Assembly: GCA_042408595.1 (NCBI GenBank)
Contig: JBHOQX010000048.1
Span: forward strand, 1 to 21,944
Reading direction: 5' to 3'
Length of the DNA: 21,944 bases
From: JBHOQX01 sp042408595
GTDB lineage: Bacteria; Chloroflexota; Chloroflexia; Chloroflexales; Roseiflexaceae
A program made the translations under genes and the position numbers. This document shows positions 7,251 to 14,858 of this stretch, one piece after another (the stretch's first letter is position 1; the number at the start of each line of letters is the position of its first letter). A model generated the notes under the pieces. The model was given only the letters and a program-made list of their open reading frames with translations. It made no database searches and was not told the DNA's origin.

Positions 7251-8187
7251 ATGGCCGGGTTTGAAACGTTGGGACAGATAGCTGGGGATGTCGAAGTGAT
7301 CGCCGTCCAGGACGGCGACGGCTGGGGCATCGCCGTGCGCGGTCCGGTACGGTTGTCACTGACACAGCGCGCTCCGGTGCAGGCCGAGGTGTGGAACACG
7401 GACGTCCAGCGATTCAGCGCCGCCTATGCAACCATCGATCGATCACAAGCGGCGTTTACGGGCCGGACACGCCTGCCACTCGGCGACGGCGCGACCTTGC
7501 GTGTCGAAGATCGCTGGTCGATCGAGGACGGGCTTGATCGGGCGGGACGTCCGCTGATCGACAAACACTTCGCCTTCGCCTCCGTCGGCGGCGAGGAGCG
7601 CGACGGACGGCTCGAACTGGGCCTGTGGTTTCCCGGCACCGAAGGCGAGGTCACGTATCTGGCCTACACGCCGCTCACGTCGGGCGAGTTCGGCGGCAAC
7701 GCGCGGCGGCGCTGGCGGCAGCGCTATCATCCGATCGAGGACGGCTTCGAGCAGCAGGACCCGGTCGCGTTCCGCCTCGGCGTGCGCGAGTGTGATCAGG
7801 CGTTCCGGCGAGACGCGTGGCGCTGGGCCTGGCGCACCCTCGCGCCTGAAGCGATGCCGCACGATCTCGAATTGGTGCGGGCCGCGCTTGGCGACATGCT
7901 GGACCACTCGATCCAGCAGGTGGGTGATCGCGCCGCGCCGGCCCATCTGATGCATCCTGTGACCGGCAACGTCTACGATCGTCCGGCAATGATGGGCTTT
8001 ACCGGGGGGCGATCGAGACGGGCGCGTTGCTGACGAGGCCGACGAGAATTTGCACTGGAAGCGCGGCGTGACCACCGTTGGCCTCCAGCTGATCGCAACC
8101 GGCCACTCGTTGGTCGATGCGTACATGGCCTGGGATGTGCCGAGCGATGCCAAGAGGAATTCGATCCGGCCTTGTTTGCCCAACTAG
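7251..8187 (+). pseudogene. Damaged paralogue of the 743-aa toroid-like protein
   Basis: The sequence is colinear with the intact gene at 9377-11608 but internally deleted. 'GWGIAVRG' to 'RVEDRWSIEDG' matches the first ~100 residues of the intact protein. About 120 residues are then missing, and homology resumes at 'GLWFPGTEGEVTY', 'RRWRQRYHPIEDGF', 'WRWAWRTLAPEAMPHDLE' and 'MMGFTG'. There the frame breaks in a G-run (about 8002-8007), and the open frame stops at 8033. About 225 further residues are missing before 'HWKRGVTTVGLQLIATGHSL' (about 8035-8187, another frame), which ends abruptly after 'AYMAWDV'. The ATG at 7251, with GGAGAG upstream, is the former start. A truncated 260-aa product could be made but would lack most of the toroid. 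Divergence from the intact copy is substantial, so this is an old duplication or a remnant of a related locus. Confidence 0.88.
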
Positions 8188-8201
8188 CAGCTGGATCGAA
8201 T
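8159..8201. repeat. Inverted repeat at the broken end of the paralogue
   Basis: ATTCGATCC (8159-8167) and GGATCGAAT (8193-8201) are perfect 9-base arms, extendable to 12 with one wobble, around a ~19-base loop. The left arm begins almost exactly where homology to the intact 743-aa gene stops. It could be a transcript hairpin ahead of the operon at 8271 or a recombination scar. There is no T-run after it. Confidence 0.55.
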
Positions 8202-8270
8202 GCCGCCGTCGCACCTGAACACGACGCGTGAGTGCCCGTACGTTCAACACAACGATCAAGGACATACACC

Positions 8271-9380
8271 ATGCCGACACTCTGGGGAACGACGTACGAT
8301 CGCAACGAGTTGCTGCGCCGCGTCGGGCGGTTGGATCAAATCGCGGGCGTGCGATTGGTGACGCTCGGTGACGGCGTGGAGCGCGGCGTGCGCGTGCTCG
8401 AATTTTGCACTGGCAGCGGCTTCAGCTTCGACGTGCTGGTCGATCGTGCCTTTGACATCGGGCGCTGCGAGCACAACGGTCGCGCGCTCGGCTGGCAGTC
8501 GGCGGTGGGCTTCACTGGACCGTGGTTTTACGAGGCCGAAGGTTTCGGCTTTTTGCGATCCTTCGGCGGCGGGCTGCTGACGACATGCGGGCTGGATCAC
8601 ACGCTGTTCGCGACCGAGGACAGCGCGGCGCAGTACCACTATCCGCCCAAACCAACCGAATCGTACGGGCTGCACGGCAGGATCAGCAATCGTCCGGCGC
8701 GACTGGTCGGCTACGGCGAGCGCTGGGACGGCGACGAATGCGTGCTGTGGGCCGCGGGCGAGGTCGTGCAGGCCTCGGCGCTGGGGGAAACGCTGCTGCT
8801 GCGACGGCGGATCGAATCGTACGTCGGCGCGTCGCACCTCACGATCCGCGACGAGGTGATCAACAGCGGCTTCCATCCGACGCCGCACATGCTGCTGTAT
8901 CACGTCAACGTCGGCTTTCCGATCGTCGATGCGGGCGCGGAGATCGTGTTACCGGCGCTGGGCGCAACAGCGTGCGGTGAGTATCCCATGGAGGGCTTTG
9001 CCACGCTCCAGCCGCCGACGCCGGATTACGAAGAGCAAGTGTTTGAATACGATCCCCTCGCCGAGGCCGATGGCAGCGTGCCGATCGGGATCGTCAACCG
9101 CGCGCGTGGCTTCGGCATGTACGAGGTCTTCAAACGCGATCAACTGCCGCATCCGTTTATCTGGCGCATGTTAGGCGAGGGCAACTACGCTGTCGCTCTG
9201 GAACCGAGCACCAATCGCGTCGCCGGACGGCACGATGCGCGCGCGCGTGGCGAACTGATCCAACTCGCGCCCGGCGAAACCCGCCGCTACGATCTTGAAC
9301 TGGGCGCGCTCGACGGAAGCACAGCGATCGATCAGTTTGTGGCGCGCATGGCAGCACTACGAAAGGCAGCACATCGATGA
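8271..9380 (+). CDS. DUF4432 family aldose 1-epimerase-like protein
   Basis: A 369-aa cytoplasmic protein with the galactose-mutarotase-like beta-sandwich pattern of DUF4432: 'FSFDVLVDRAFDIGRCEHNG' near the N-terminus, 'FLRSFGGGLLTTCGLDH', 'YGLHGRISNRPA', 'HMLLYHVNVGFPIVDAGAEI' and 'NYAVALEPSTNRVAGR'. The family is related to enzymes that interconvert sugar anomers; most members have no demonstrated substrate. The conserved His in 'GLHGR' and 'YHVNVG' and the Glu in 'ALEPS' are the likely active-site residues by analogy. The start is ATG 8271 with AAGGAC upstream. It is the first intact gene of the catabolic operon and overlaps the next gene by ATGA (9377-9380). Confidence 0.85.
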   Translation: MPTLWGTTYDRNELLRRVGRLDQIAGVRLVTLGDGVERGVRVLEFCTGSGFSFDVLVDRAFDIGRCEHNGRALGWQSAVGFTGPWFYEAEGFGFLRSFGGGLLTTCGLDHTLFATEDSAAQYHYPPKPTESYGLHGRISNRPARLVGYGERWDGDECVLWAAGEVVQASALGETLLLRRRIESYVGASHLTIRDEVINSGFHPTPHMLLYHVNVGFPIVDAGAEIVLPALGATACGEYPMEGFATLQPPTPDYEEQVFEYDPLAEADGSVPIGIVNRARGFGMYEVFKRDQLPHPFIWRMLGEGNYAVALEPSTNRVAGRHDARARGELIQLAPGETRRYDLELGALDGSTAIDQFVARMAALRKAAHR

Positions 9381-11608
9381 CCAACGTCCACCCATCCACT
9401 TTCGATCCATCAAACATGCTCCAACTCGGCACGCTCAGGGGCGGCGCGCAGATCGTAGCGAGCCAAACCACGGCAGGCTGGGGGCTGACCGTTCAGAACG
9501 CGGGCCATGCCAGCGCGATCCAACCCCATCCGGCGCAGATCGAGGTGATCGACGAGCAGGGTGCGATCCAAACCTTCCGCGCTGGCTACGATTCGGTGGA
9601 TCAGATCGACGCTGCGTTGCGCGCGATGGCTACGATCCGCTTGCCCAACGGTGCGCAGATCGCGATCGAGGATACGTGGCATTGCGATGGCGAGTGCCTG
9701 CGGTTGTCGCGGGACATTGCGGTGCGGGGCGACGCGCCCGGCGGCTTTTTGTCGGCGATCACGTTTGAGATCGAGCGACCCGCGACGATTCCCGACGTCG
9801 ATCTGTTCGCGCCGGGGATGTTGTACGGGCGTTGCGAGCATATCACCGACGTGGCGATCGGCGGCAGCGCCAACTACGCAGCGGGCATTCGCCAGATCCG
9901 CATCCGCGAAGACCGGCTGCCCACTCCGCTGTTCGGCATCCGCTGCGACGATGGATCAGCCGTGGCGGTGCTGAACGAGCGCCCGGATGGCCGCACGATC
10001 GTTGCCGACGCGCACGACGTGACGGCGGATCAGATCGTGATCGACGCGCGGCTACGATTCGCGGCACTGGGTGTCGAGGAACAAGATAACCGACTGGTGC
10101 TCGGCTGCTGGTTTCCCGGCACCGAAGGCGGCGCGACCTACAGCGGCAACACCTATCCGAATGGCCAGTTGCAGCGCTGGCGCAGGCGCTACCACCCGAT
10201 TGAGAACGGCCTGACGCAGCACTACCAGATCGCGTTTCACGCCGATCGCGCGCCTGCGTTCGGCGCGTGGATGACAGCGATCTGGCGCTGGGCGTGGCGC
10301 ACGCTCGATCCCCTCGTCGTGCCGCAGCCGATCGAGAAGATCGAGCGCGTGCTGGTCGATCGACTGGCCGATCAGGTGATCGTCAACGGCGATCTGGCGG
10401 GCATCCCGTTCATCTGCGACGCGACCGACGGCAGGGTGATTTCCCAACATCGTAAGGCGATCATGGGATTTTGTGGGCGCAACGTCGAGGCGGCGTACTA
10501 CCTGCTGCACGCCGCCCAACACGAGAGTGACCGCAGCGAACAGTATCGAGCGCTGGCGGTGAAGATTCTTGACGCCTTTACGCGACTGCCAACCACGCCA
10601 CCGATCGCCGAGGGTTTTGATTTGGACGACGGTCGTCCACGCGCCACGGTAGGTGAAACTGTGTTCCTTCGTTCTCTGAGCGAGGGCGGCGCATATATGC
10701 TGCGCGCGTGGCAGCTTGAACAGCGGCGCGGCGTCGATCATTCACACTGGCGGCAGTGGGCGGTCGAACTCGGTGATTGGATGATCCAGCAACAAGTAGC
10801 AGATGGCGGCTTTCCGCTCGGCTGGAAGCTTGGCAGCGGCACGATCGAACACGAATCGCTCAAGTCGAGCTACAACGCGGTGCTGTTTTTGCTGCTACTG
10901 AGTGATGTGACAGCTAATCCGAGCTACCGAGATTCTGCGATCCGCGCCGCGAGGTTTTGCTGGCGCGAAGGGCAGTGCGACGGTACGTTCGTCGGTGGCA
11001 CCGTGGATAATCCTGACGTGGTGGACAAAGAAGCGGGCACGGTGTCGCTCGAAGCGTATCTGGCGCTGTACGAGCAGACGGACGATCCGATCTGGCTCGA
11101 TCGGGCGCAGGCAGCAGCAAACTTCGCCGAAACCTGGATCTACTGCTGGAACGTGCCGATGGCCGAGGACGACGACGACGCGGCGCTGCACTGGAAACGC
11201 GGCGTGTCAACCGTCGGCCTCCAGCTGATCGCCAGCGGCCACTCGCTGGTCGACGGCTACATGGCCTGGGACGTGGCGCGCTACGCCAAGCTCCATCGCT
11301 ACACCGGCGACCGGCATTACCTCGACGTCGCGCGCATTCTGCTGCACAACACCAAGCTGATGATCGCGCTGCCTGATCGGCTCTACGATCTCGCCGGACC
11401 GGGCTGGCAGCAGGAGCACTGGAGCCTTGCGCCGCGTCGGGGCTACGGCCTGCACCGCTACTGGCTGCCGTGGATGACGGTCAGTCACCTCGAAGGCATC
11501 GTCAGCCTGCGCGAGTGGGATGCGGGGGTGTATGAGGAGCTGAAAGAACCAAGAACGGGTGCCCTCTGGGCAAACCAAGAACCGGAACGACAACACTTTT
11601 CCACTTAA
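9377..11608 (+). CDS. Uncharacterised 743-aa protein, putative six-hairpin (alpha/alpha) toroid carbohydrate enzyme
   Basis: I do not recognise a named family. The first ~300 residues look beta-rich: 'LGCWFPGTEGGATY', 'RWRRRYHPIEN', 'IWRWAWRTLDP'. From about 360 to 720 there are repeating helical hairpins typical of six-hairpin glycosidase-like folds: 'GRNVEAAYYLLHAAQHESD', 'FLRSLSEGGAYMLRAWQLEQ', 'LKSSYNAVLFLLLLSD', 'TVSLEAYLALYEQTDD', 'ALHWKRGVSTVGLQLIASGH' and 'YAKLHRYTGDRHYLDVARIL'. Conserved acidic and His residues in the toroid (E in 'EAGTVSLEAY', H-W in 'LHWKRG', H in 'ASGHSLVDGY') are candidate catalytic positions. There is no signal peptide, so action is intracellular. It starts in the ATGA overlap with DUF4432. 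The last ~20 residues (from about 'ELKEPR') are repeat-derived sequence. A damaged paralogue lies at 7251-8187. Glycosidase, sugar epimerase or lyase are all possible. Confidence 0.8.
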   Translation: MTNVHPSTFDPSNMLQLGTLRGGAQIVASQTTAGWGLTVQNAGHASAIQPHPAQIEVIDEQGAIQTFRAGYDSVDQIDAALRAMATIRLPNGAQIAIEDTWHCDGECLRLSRDIAVRGDAPGGFLSAITFEIERPATIPDVDLFAPGMLYGRCEHITDVAIGGSANYAAGIRQIRIREDRLPTPLFGIRCDDGSAVAVLNERPDGRTIVADAHDVTADQIVIDARLRFAALGVEEQDNRLVLGCWFPGTEGGATYSGNTYPNGQLQRWRRRYHPIENGLTQHYQIAFHADRAPAFGAWMTAIWRWAWRTLDPLVVPQPIEKIERVLVDRLADQVIVNGDLAGIPFICDATDGRVISQHRKAIMGFCGRNVEAAYYLLHAAQHESDRSEQYRALAVKILDAFTRLPTTPPIAEGFDLDDGRPRATVGETVFLRSLSEGGAYMLRAWQLEQRRGVDHSHWRQWAVELGDWMIQQQVADGGFPLGWKLGSGTIEHESLKSSYNAVLFLLLLSDVTANPSYRDSAIRAARFCWREGQCDGTFVGGTVDNPDVVDKEAGTVSLEAYLALYEQTDDPIWLDRAQAAANFAETWIYCWNVPMAEDDDDAALHWKRGVSTVGLQLIASGHSLVDGYMAWDVARYAKLHRYTGDRHYLDVARILLHNTKLMIALPDRLYDLAGPGWQQEHWSLAPRRGYGLHRYWLPWMTVSHLEGIVSLREWDAGVYEELKEPRTGALWANQEPERQHFST
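11547..11582. repeat. Direct repeat flanking a mini-hairpin in the 3' end of the 743-aa gene
   Basis: AACCAAGAAC occurs at 11547-11556 and 11573-11582. Between the copies lies TGCCC-TCT-GGGCA (11560-11572). The resulting C-terminal residues look unlike the rest of the protein, suggesting a small repeat was added to the coding end. It resembles the 'agaacaaag'-type repeat at 12431-12491. Confidence 0.5.
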
Positions 11609-11634
11609 GCCGTGCATACAAAGGAAAGGTTTCC

Positions 11635-12432
11635 ATGGATCAATCCAACGATGCCAACGCCGCGCAGCGTTATATCGCGACGGCGGCGGAGATCGTGAAG
11701 ACGATCGCCGCGACGCAGCTTGCGGCGATCGATCGCGCCGCGCACATCTGCGCCGATACGATCGTCAACGATGGGCTGGTGTTTTGCTGGGGCGGCGGGC
11801 ATAGCCGCATGTCGGTCGAGGAGATGTTTCCGCGCATCGGCTCGTTTCCCGGCTTTTATCCGATGGTCGAACTGGCGATGACCTTTTACACCAACTTCGT
11901 CGGCGCGGACGGGATGCCGCAATCGTTTTTTCTGGAGCGCGCGCCCGGTTACGCCGATGCGATCCTCCAAAACTACGAGTTCGGCCCGCACGATTCGATG
12001 ATCTGCTTTTCGAGCACGGGCATCAACGGTGTGGTGATCGACATGGCGCTCCGCGCCAGAGAGCGCGGCATGCCGGTGATCGCCGTTACGTCGGTGCAGC
12101 ACGCCGACGCCACGCAAACGCGTCATCCGTCCGGCAAAAAGCTGAAGGAGATCGCCGACGTGGTGATCGATAACTGCACGCCGCCGGGCGACGCCGTCGT
12201 GACGATCCCGGGCCTGAAATACAAGGTCAGCCCGACCAGCACGATCGGCGCGACCACGATCGTCAATGCGCTCAAGGCACGCACGGCGGAGCTGATGATG
12301 GAGCGCGGCGTCGAGCCGGTGGTCCTGACCAGCCCGCATTTCGTTGACAGCGAAGCTGAGTCGCAGGCGCAGTTGCAGCGGGTCTACGCCGAGTTCAAGC
12401 GGCGCAAGCGGATGATTTTTGGAAGACAGTGA
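11635..12432 (+). CDS. SIS-domain sugar isomerase family protein (operon copy)
   Basis: A 265-aa cytoplasmic protein, paralogous to 1280-2101. Helical N-terminus, then SIS loop one 'CWGGGHSRMSVEEMF' (G55-H56-S57), 'EFGPHDSMICFSSTGINGVV' with the second phosphosugar loop S126-N131, 'VTSVQHADATQTRHPSGKKL' and a C-terminal 'KVSPTSTIGATTIVNALKAR'. SIS proteins bind phosphorylated sugars, acting as ketose/aldose isomerases, deaminases or regulators. Its place directly before an FGGY kinase suggests it acts on the kinase product or its substrate. Which reaction cannot be told. The start is ATG 11635, preceded by AAAGGAAAGG with good spacing. A 69-base gap with a strong inverted repeat separates it from the kinase. 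Confidence 0.88.
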   Translation: MDQSNDANAAQRYIATAAEIVKTIAATQLAAIDRAAHICADTIVNDGLVFCWGGGHSRMSVEEMFPRIGSFPGFYPMVELAMTFYTNFVGADGMPQSFFLERAPGYADAILQNYEFGPHDSMICFSSTGINGVVIDMALRARERGMPVIAVTSVQHADATQTRHPSGKKLKEIADVVIDNCTPPGDAVVTIPGLKYKVSPTSTIGATTIVNALKARTAELMMERGVEPVVLTSPHFVDSEAESQAQLQRVYAEFKRRKRMIFGRQ

Positions 12433-12445
12433 GAACAAAGAGCAA

Positions 12446-12491
12446 AGAACAGAGAACAAAGAGGTTTGATCTGTTCCTTGTTCTCTGTTCT
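12446..12491 (+). repeat. 14-base perfect inverted repeat between SIS and kinase genes
   Basis: AGAACAGAGAACAA (12446-12459) and TTGTTCTCTGTTCT (12478-12491) pair perfectly around an 18-base loop. The left arm is part of a degenerate tandem of 'gaacaaaga' units starting at 12431. The right arm ends 10 bases before the kinase ATG, so the folded mRNA could mask the kinase start. It is A/T-richer than its surroundings and may be a dispersed intergenic repeat. Confidence 0.75.
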
Positions 12492-12501
12492 CGCGAAGCA
12501 T

Positions 12502-14004
12502 ATGATCGAACTCCTCCTCGGAATCGATGTCGGCACCAGCAACGTCAAGGCCGTACTGGCGACGCCCGACGGCACCGTTATGGCGCAGGCGGCAGCGGCG
12601 CTCCCGATCCACCATCTGCGACCGGGCTGGGTCGAGCAAGATCCGGCTGACTGGTGGCGGGGCGTGATCGCCGTGACGCGCGCCGTGATCGAGCGCGCTC
12701 AGGCAGATCCTGCCCATGTTGCCGGGATCGGCGTGAGCGGGCAGGGCTGCGCGGTGACGTTGATCGATCAGACGGGCGACGTAGTCCGTCCGGCGATCAT
12801 CGGCATGGACAGCCGCTCCGAGCCGCAGTGCGCGCAGCTGCGGGCAGCGTGCGGCGACGCGATCCTGCGGCTCAACGGCAAGCAGCCCGCGCCCTACAAC
12901 GCCGATCCGGTGTTGCTCTGGCTGCAGCAGCACGAGCCTGAGTCGATCAAGCGGGCGCAGACGAGCCTGACCACAACGGGCTACATCACCTACAAATTGA
13001 CCGACGAACAGGTGTTGAACGTATCGGACGCCAGCATCCTGTTCGCCTTCGATCTCCACACCGGGCACTGGTCGGACGAGTTGATCGATGCCTTCGGACT
13101 GCCGCGGCGGCTCTATCCGCGCGTGGCGCCGTGCAGCGAGGTTGTGGGTGGATTAACCGCAGCGGCAGCGGAACTGCTCGGCCTGCGATCGGGCATACCG
13201 GTGGTGGCAGGCGGCGAGGATACGTCGTCGGCGGGGCTGGCGATGGGCGTCGTGCGGCCGGGGCAGGCGCTGCTGTCGCTCGGCACGGCCGGCACGGTCT
13301 ACGTCGTGCCGGACGATCTGATCGTCCATCCCGATCTGCTGACGTTTGAGCACGTGCTGCCCGATCGGTTGTTGTTCGGTGGGTCGATGGTGGCAGCGGG
13401 CGCGGCGCTGCATTGGTGCCGCGATCTGCTGGGATCGGATTGTTCGTTCGACGAACTGACGGCGCTGGCGGCGGAGGTAGGGCCCGGATCGGATGGCGTG
13501 ATCTTTTTACCGTACCTGAGCGGCGAGCTTCAGCCGATCAACGACGGCAACGCGCGCGGCGTGTTCTTCGGCCTGAGCATGAGCACGACGCGGGCGCAGA
13601 TCGTCCGGGCGGTGCTGGAAGGCACGGCCTACGCGATCGCGCATAACCTCCGGGTCGCGCAGGAAACAGGCGCGCGGATCGACGAGCTTCGCGCGGTGGG
13701 CGGGCCGACGCGCAGCGCGCTGTGGTGCCAGATCATCGCCGACGTGACCGGGCGAAGCGTTGCGGTCATGGACGACGCAGCGGGCGCGCCGCTGGGCAAC
13801 GCGCTGCTGGCGGCGGTCGGCGCGGGGGTGATCGCGGACGCTGGAATCGTAGCCAGCCGCGCGGCCCGGATCGAACGATCGTATGCGCCGGGTGAGGCTG
13901 AGCACGCGCACTATCAGCAGATGTTTGCGCTGTATCAGCAATTGTATCCGGCGCTCAAAGCGCAGTTTGCTGCCCACGCGGCGCTGCCTCACTGGATCAG
14001 ATGA
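12502..14004 (+). CDS. FGGY-family carbohydrate kinase (xylulokinase-like)
   Basis: A 500-aa cytoplasmic kinase, the usual FGGY length, transferring the ATP gamma-phosphate to a sugar. The N-terminal domain has 'GIDVGTSNVKAVLATPDG' (7-24), 'IGVSGQGCAVTLIDQTGDVV' and 'DSRSEPQC'. The catalytic Asp is D240 in 'VVAGGEDTSSAGLAMG'. The C-terminal ATPase-like domain has 'LLSLGTAGTVYVV', 'LEGTAYAIAHNLR', 'AVGGPTRSALWCQIIADVTG' and 'GAPLGNALLAAVGAG'. Sequence pattern is closest to xylulose/ribulose/erythritol-type kinases, but the substrate cannot be assigned. ATG 12502 is chosen because homology begins there; an in-frame TTG at 12466 lies inside the inverted repeat and lacks a ribosome-binding site. 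The stop overlaps the SDR start by ATGA. Confidence 0.92.
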   Translation: MIELLLGIDVGTSNVKAVLATPDGTVMAQAAAALPIHHLRPGWVEQDPADWWRGVIAVTRAVIERAQADPAHVAGIGVSGQGCAVTLIDQTGDVVRPAIIGMDSRSEPQCAQLRAACGDAILRLNGKQPAPYNADPVLLWLQQHEPESIKRAQTSLTTTGYITYKLTDEQVLNVSDASILFAFDLHTGHWSDELIDAFGLPRRLYPRVAPCSEVVGGLTAAAAELLGLRSGIPVVAGGEDTSSAGLAMGVVRPGQALLSLGTAGTVYVVPDDLIVHPDLLTFEHVLPDRLLFGGSMVAAGAALHWCRDLLGSDCSFDELTALAAEVGPGSDGVIFLPYLSGELQPINDGNARGVFFGLSMSTTRAQIVRAVLEGTAYAIAHNLRVAQETGARIDELRAVGGPTRSALWCQIIADVTGRSVAVMDDAAGAPLGNALLAAVGAGVIADAGIVASRAARIERSYAPGEAEHAHYQQMFALYQQLYPALKAQFAAHAALPHWIR

Positions 14005-14774
14005 ACCGATTAGCACACAAAGTAGCGATCATCACCGGCGCGGGGGCCGGGATCGGACGCGGCTGTGCCGAAGCGTTCGCGCGTGAAGGTGCGCGGGTGG
14101 TCGTGGCCAACCGCAGCGCCGCGGCAGGTGAGGAGGTCGCGCACGGTATCGTTGCCAGCGGCGGAGACGCGATCTTTGTCGAGGTCGATGTCGGCGCACC
14201 AGAGCAGGTCGAGGCGCTGGTGCGGCGGACGGTCGATCACTACGGACGGCTCGATATCCTGATCAGCAACGCGGGCATCGGCGGGCGCGCGTATGGCGAC
14301 GGCCCCATCGATCGCTGCACGATCGAAGCCTGGGACGCGATCATGCAGGTTAACCTGCGCGGCACGTTTCTGGCCTGCAAATACGCGATCCCCCCACTCC
14401 TCCAATCCGGCAGCGGTGCGATCGTCACCATGGCTTCGGTGTTGGGGCTGGTCGGCACGCAGGGCTTGTTCGATACCCACGCCTACAGCACCAGCAAAGC
14501 CGGCATCATCGGCCTGACGCGCTCGATCGCAGCGCACTACGCGCGGCAGGGGCTACGCGCGAACGTGATCGCGCCCGGATTGGTCGATACCAAGATGGCG
14601 AATCGGACCAAGAGCGACGATGCGCTGTTGGAGCAGGTCGCGTTCTGGCAGCCGCTGGGGCCGATCGGCGAGGTGCGCGATGTAGCCGACGCGGCGGTGT
14701 ATCTCGCCAGCGACGAAGCTAAATTCATTACCGGGATCGTCCTGCCGGTGGACGGGGGCTGGACGGCGCAGTGA
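14001..14774 (+). CDS. Short-chain dehydrogenase/reductase (SDR)
   Basis: A 257-aa classical SDR, full length. The Rossmann cofactor motif is TGAGAGIG (12-19); 'NAG' is at 90-92 and N118 is in 'QVNLRG'. The catalytic set is S146 in 'TMASVLG', Y162 and K166 in 'YSTSK', with 'APGLVDT' after it and a normal C-terminal 'ITGIVLPVDGGW'. 'VVVANRS' after the second strand (R38) leans towards NADP use, but this is weak. It probably oxidises a sugar, sugar phosphate or polyol in the pathway, since it is translationally coupled to the kinase. The substrate is unknown. Confidence 0.92.
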   Translation: MNRLAHKVAIITGAGAGIGRGCAEAFAREGARVVVANRSAAAGEEVAHGIVASGGDAIFVEVDVGAPEQVEALVRRTVDHYGRLDILISNAGIGGRAYGDGPIDRCTIEAWDAIMQVNLRGTFLACKYAIPPLLQSGSGAIVTMASVLGLVGTQGLFDTHAYSTSKAGIIGLTRSIAAHYARQGLRANVIAPGLVDTKMANRTKSDDALLEQVAFWQPLGPIGEVRDVADAAVYLASDEAKFITGIVLPVDGGWTAQ

Positions 14775-14777
14775 ATT

Positions 14778-14844
14778 AACCACAGAGATACACAGCGTAC
14801 TGGGGGACGTTCCGGATCGCTGGGTCCGCTGTGCTGCTGTGGTT
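14778..14844 (+). repeat. Long imperfect hairpin between SDR and FAD-oxidoreductase genes
   Basis: AACCACAG...CACAGCG (14778-14797) pairs with CGCTGTG...CTGTGGTT (14827-14844), two paired blocks of 7-8 bases separated by an internal loop, with a ~29-base apical loop. The 'accacagagatacacag' string resembles intergenic repeats common in Chloroflexota and other genomes. The arm ends 14 bases before the next ATG. Confidence 0.65.
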
Positions 14845-14858
14845 CAACGTGAGGTTGC

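Noticed and set aside
11605..13068. 487-codon open frame on the minus strand opposite the SIS and kinase genes
   Set aside because: Arg/His/Asp-rich translation without motifs; the plus-strand genes are unambiguous.
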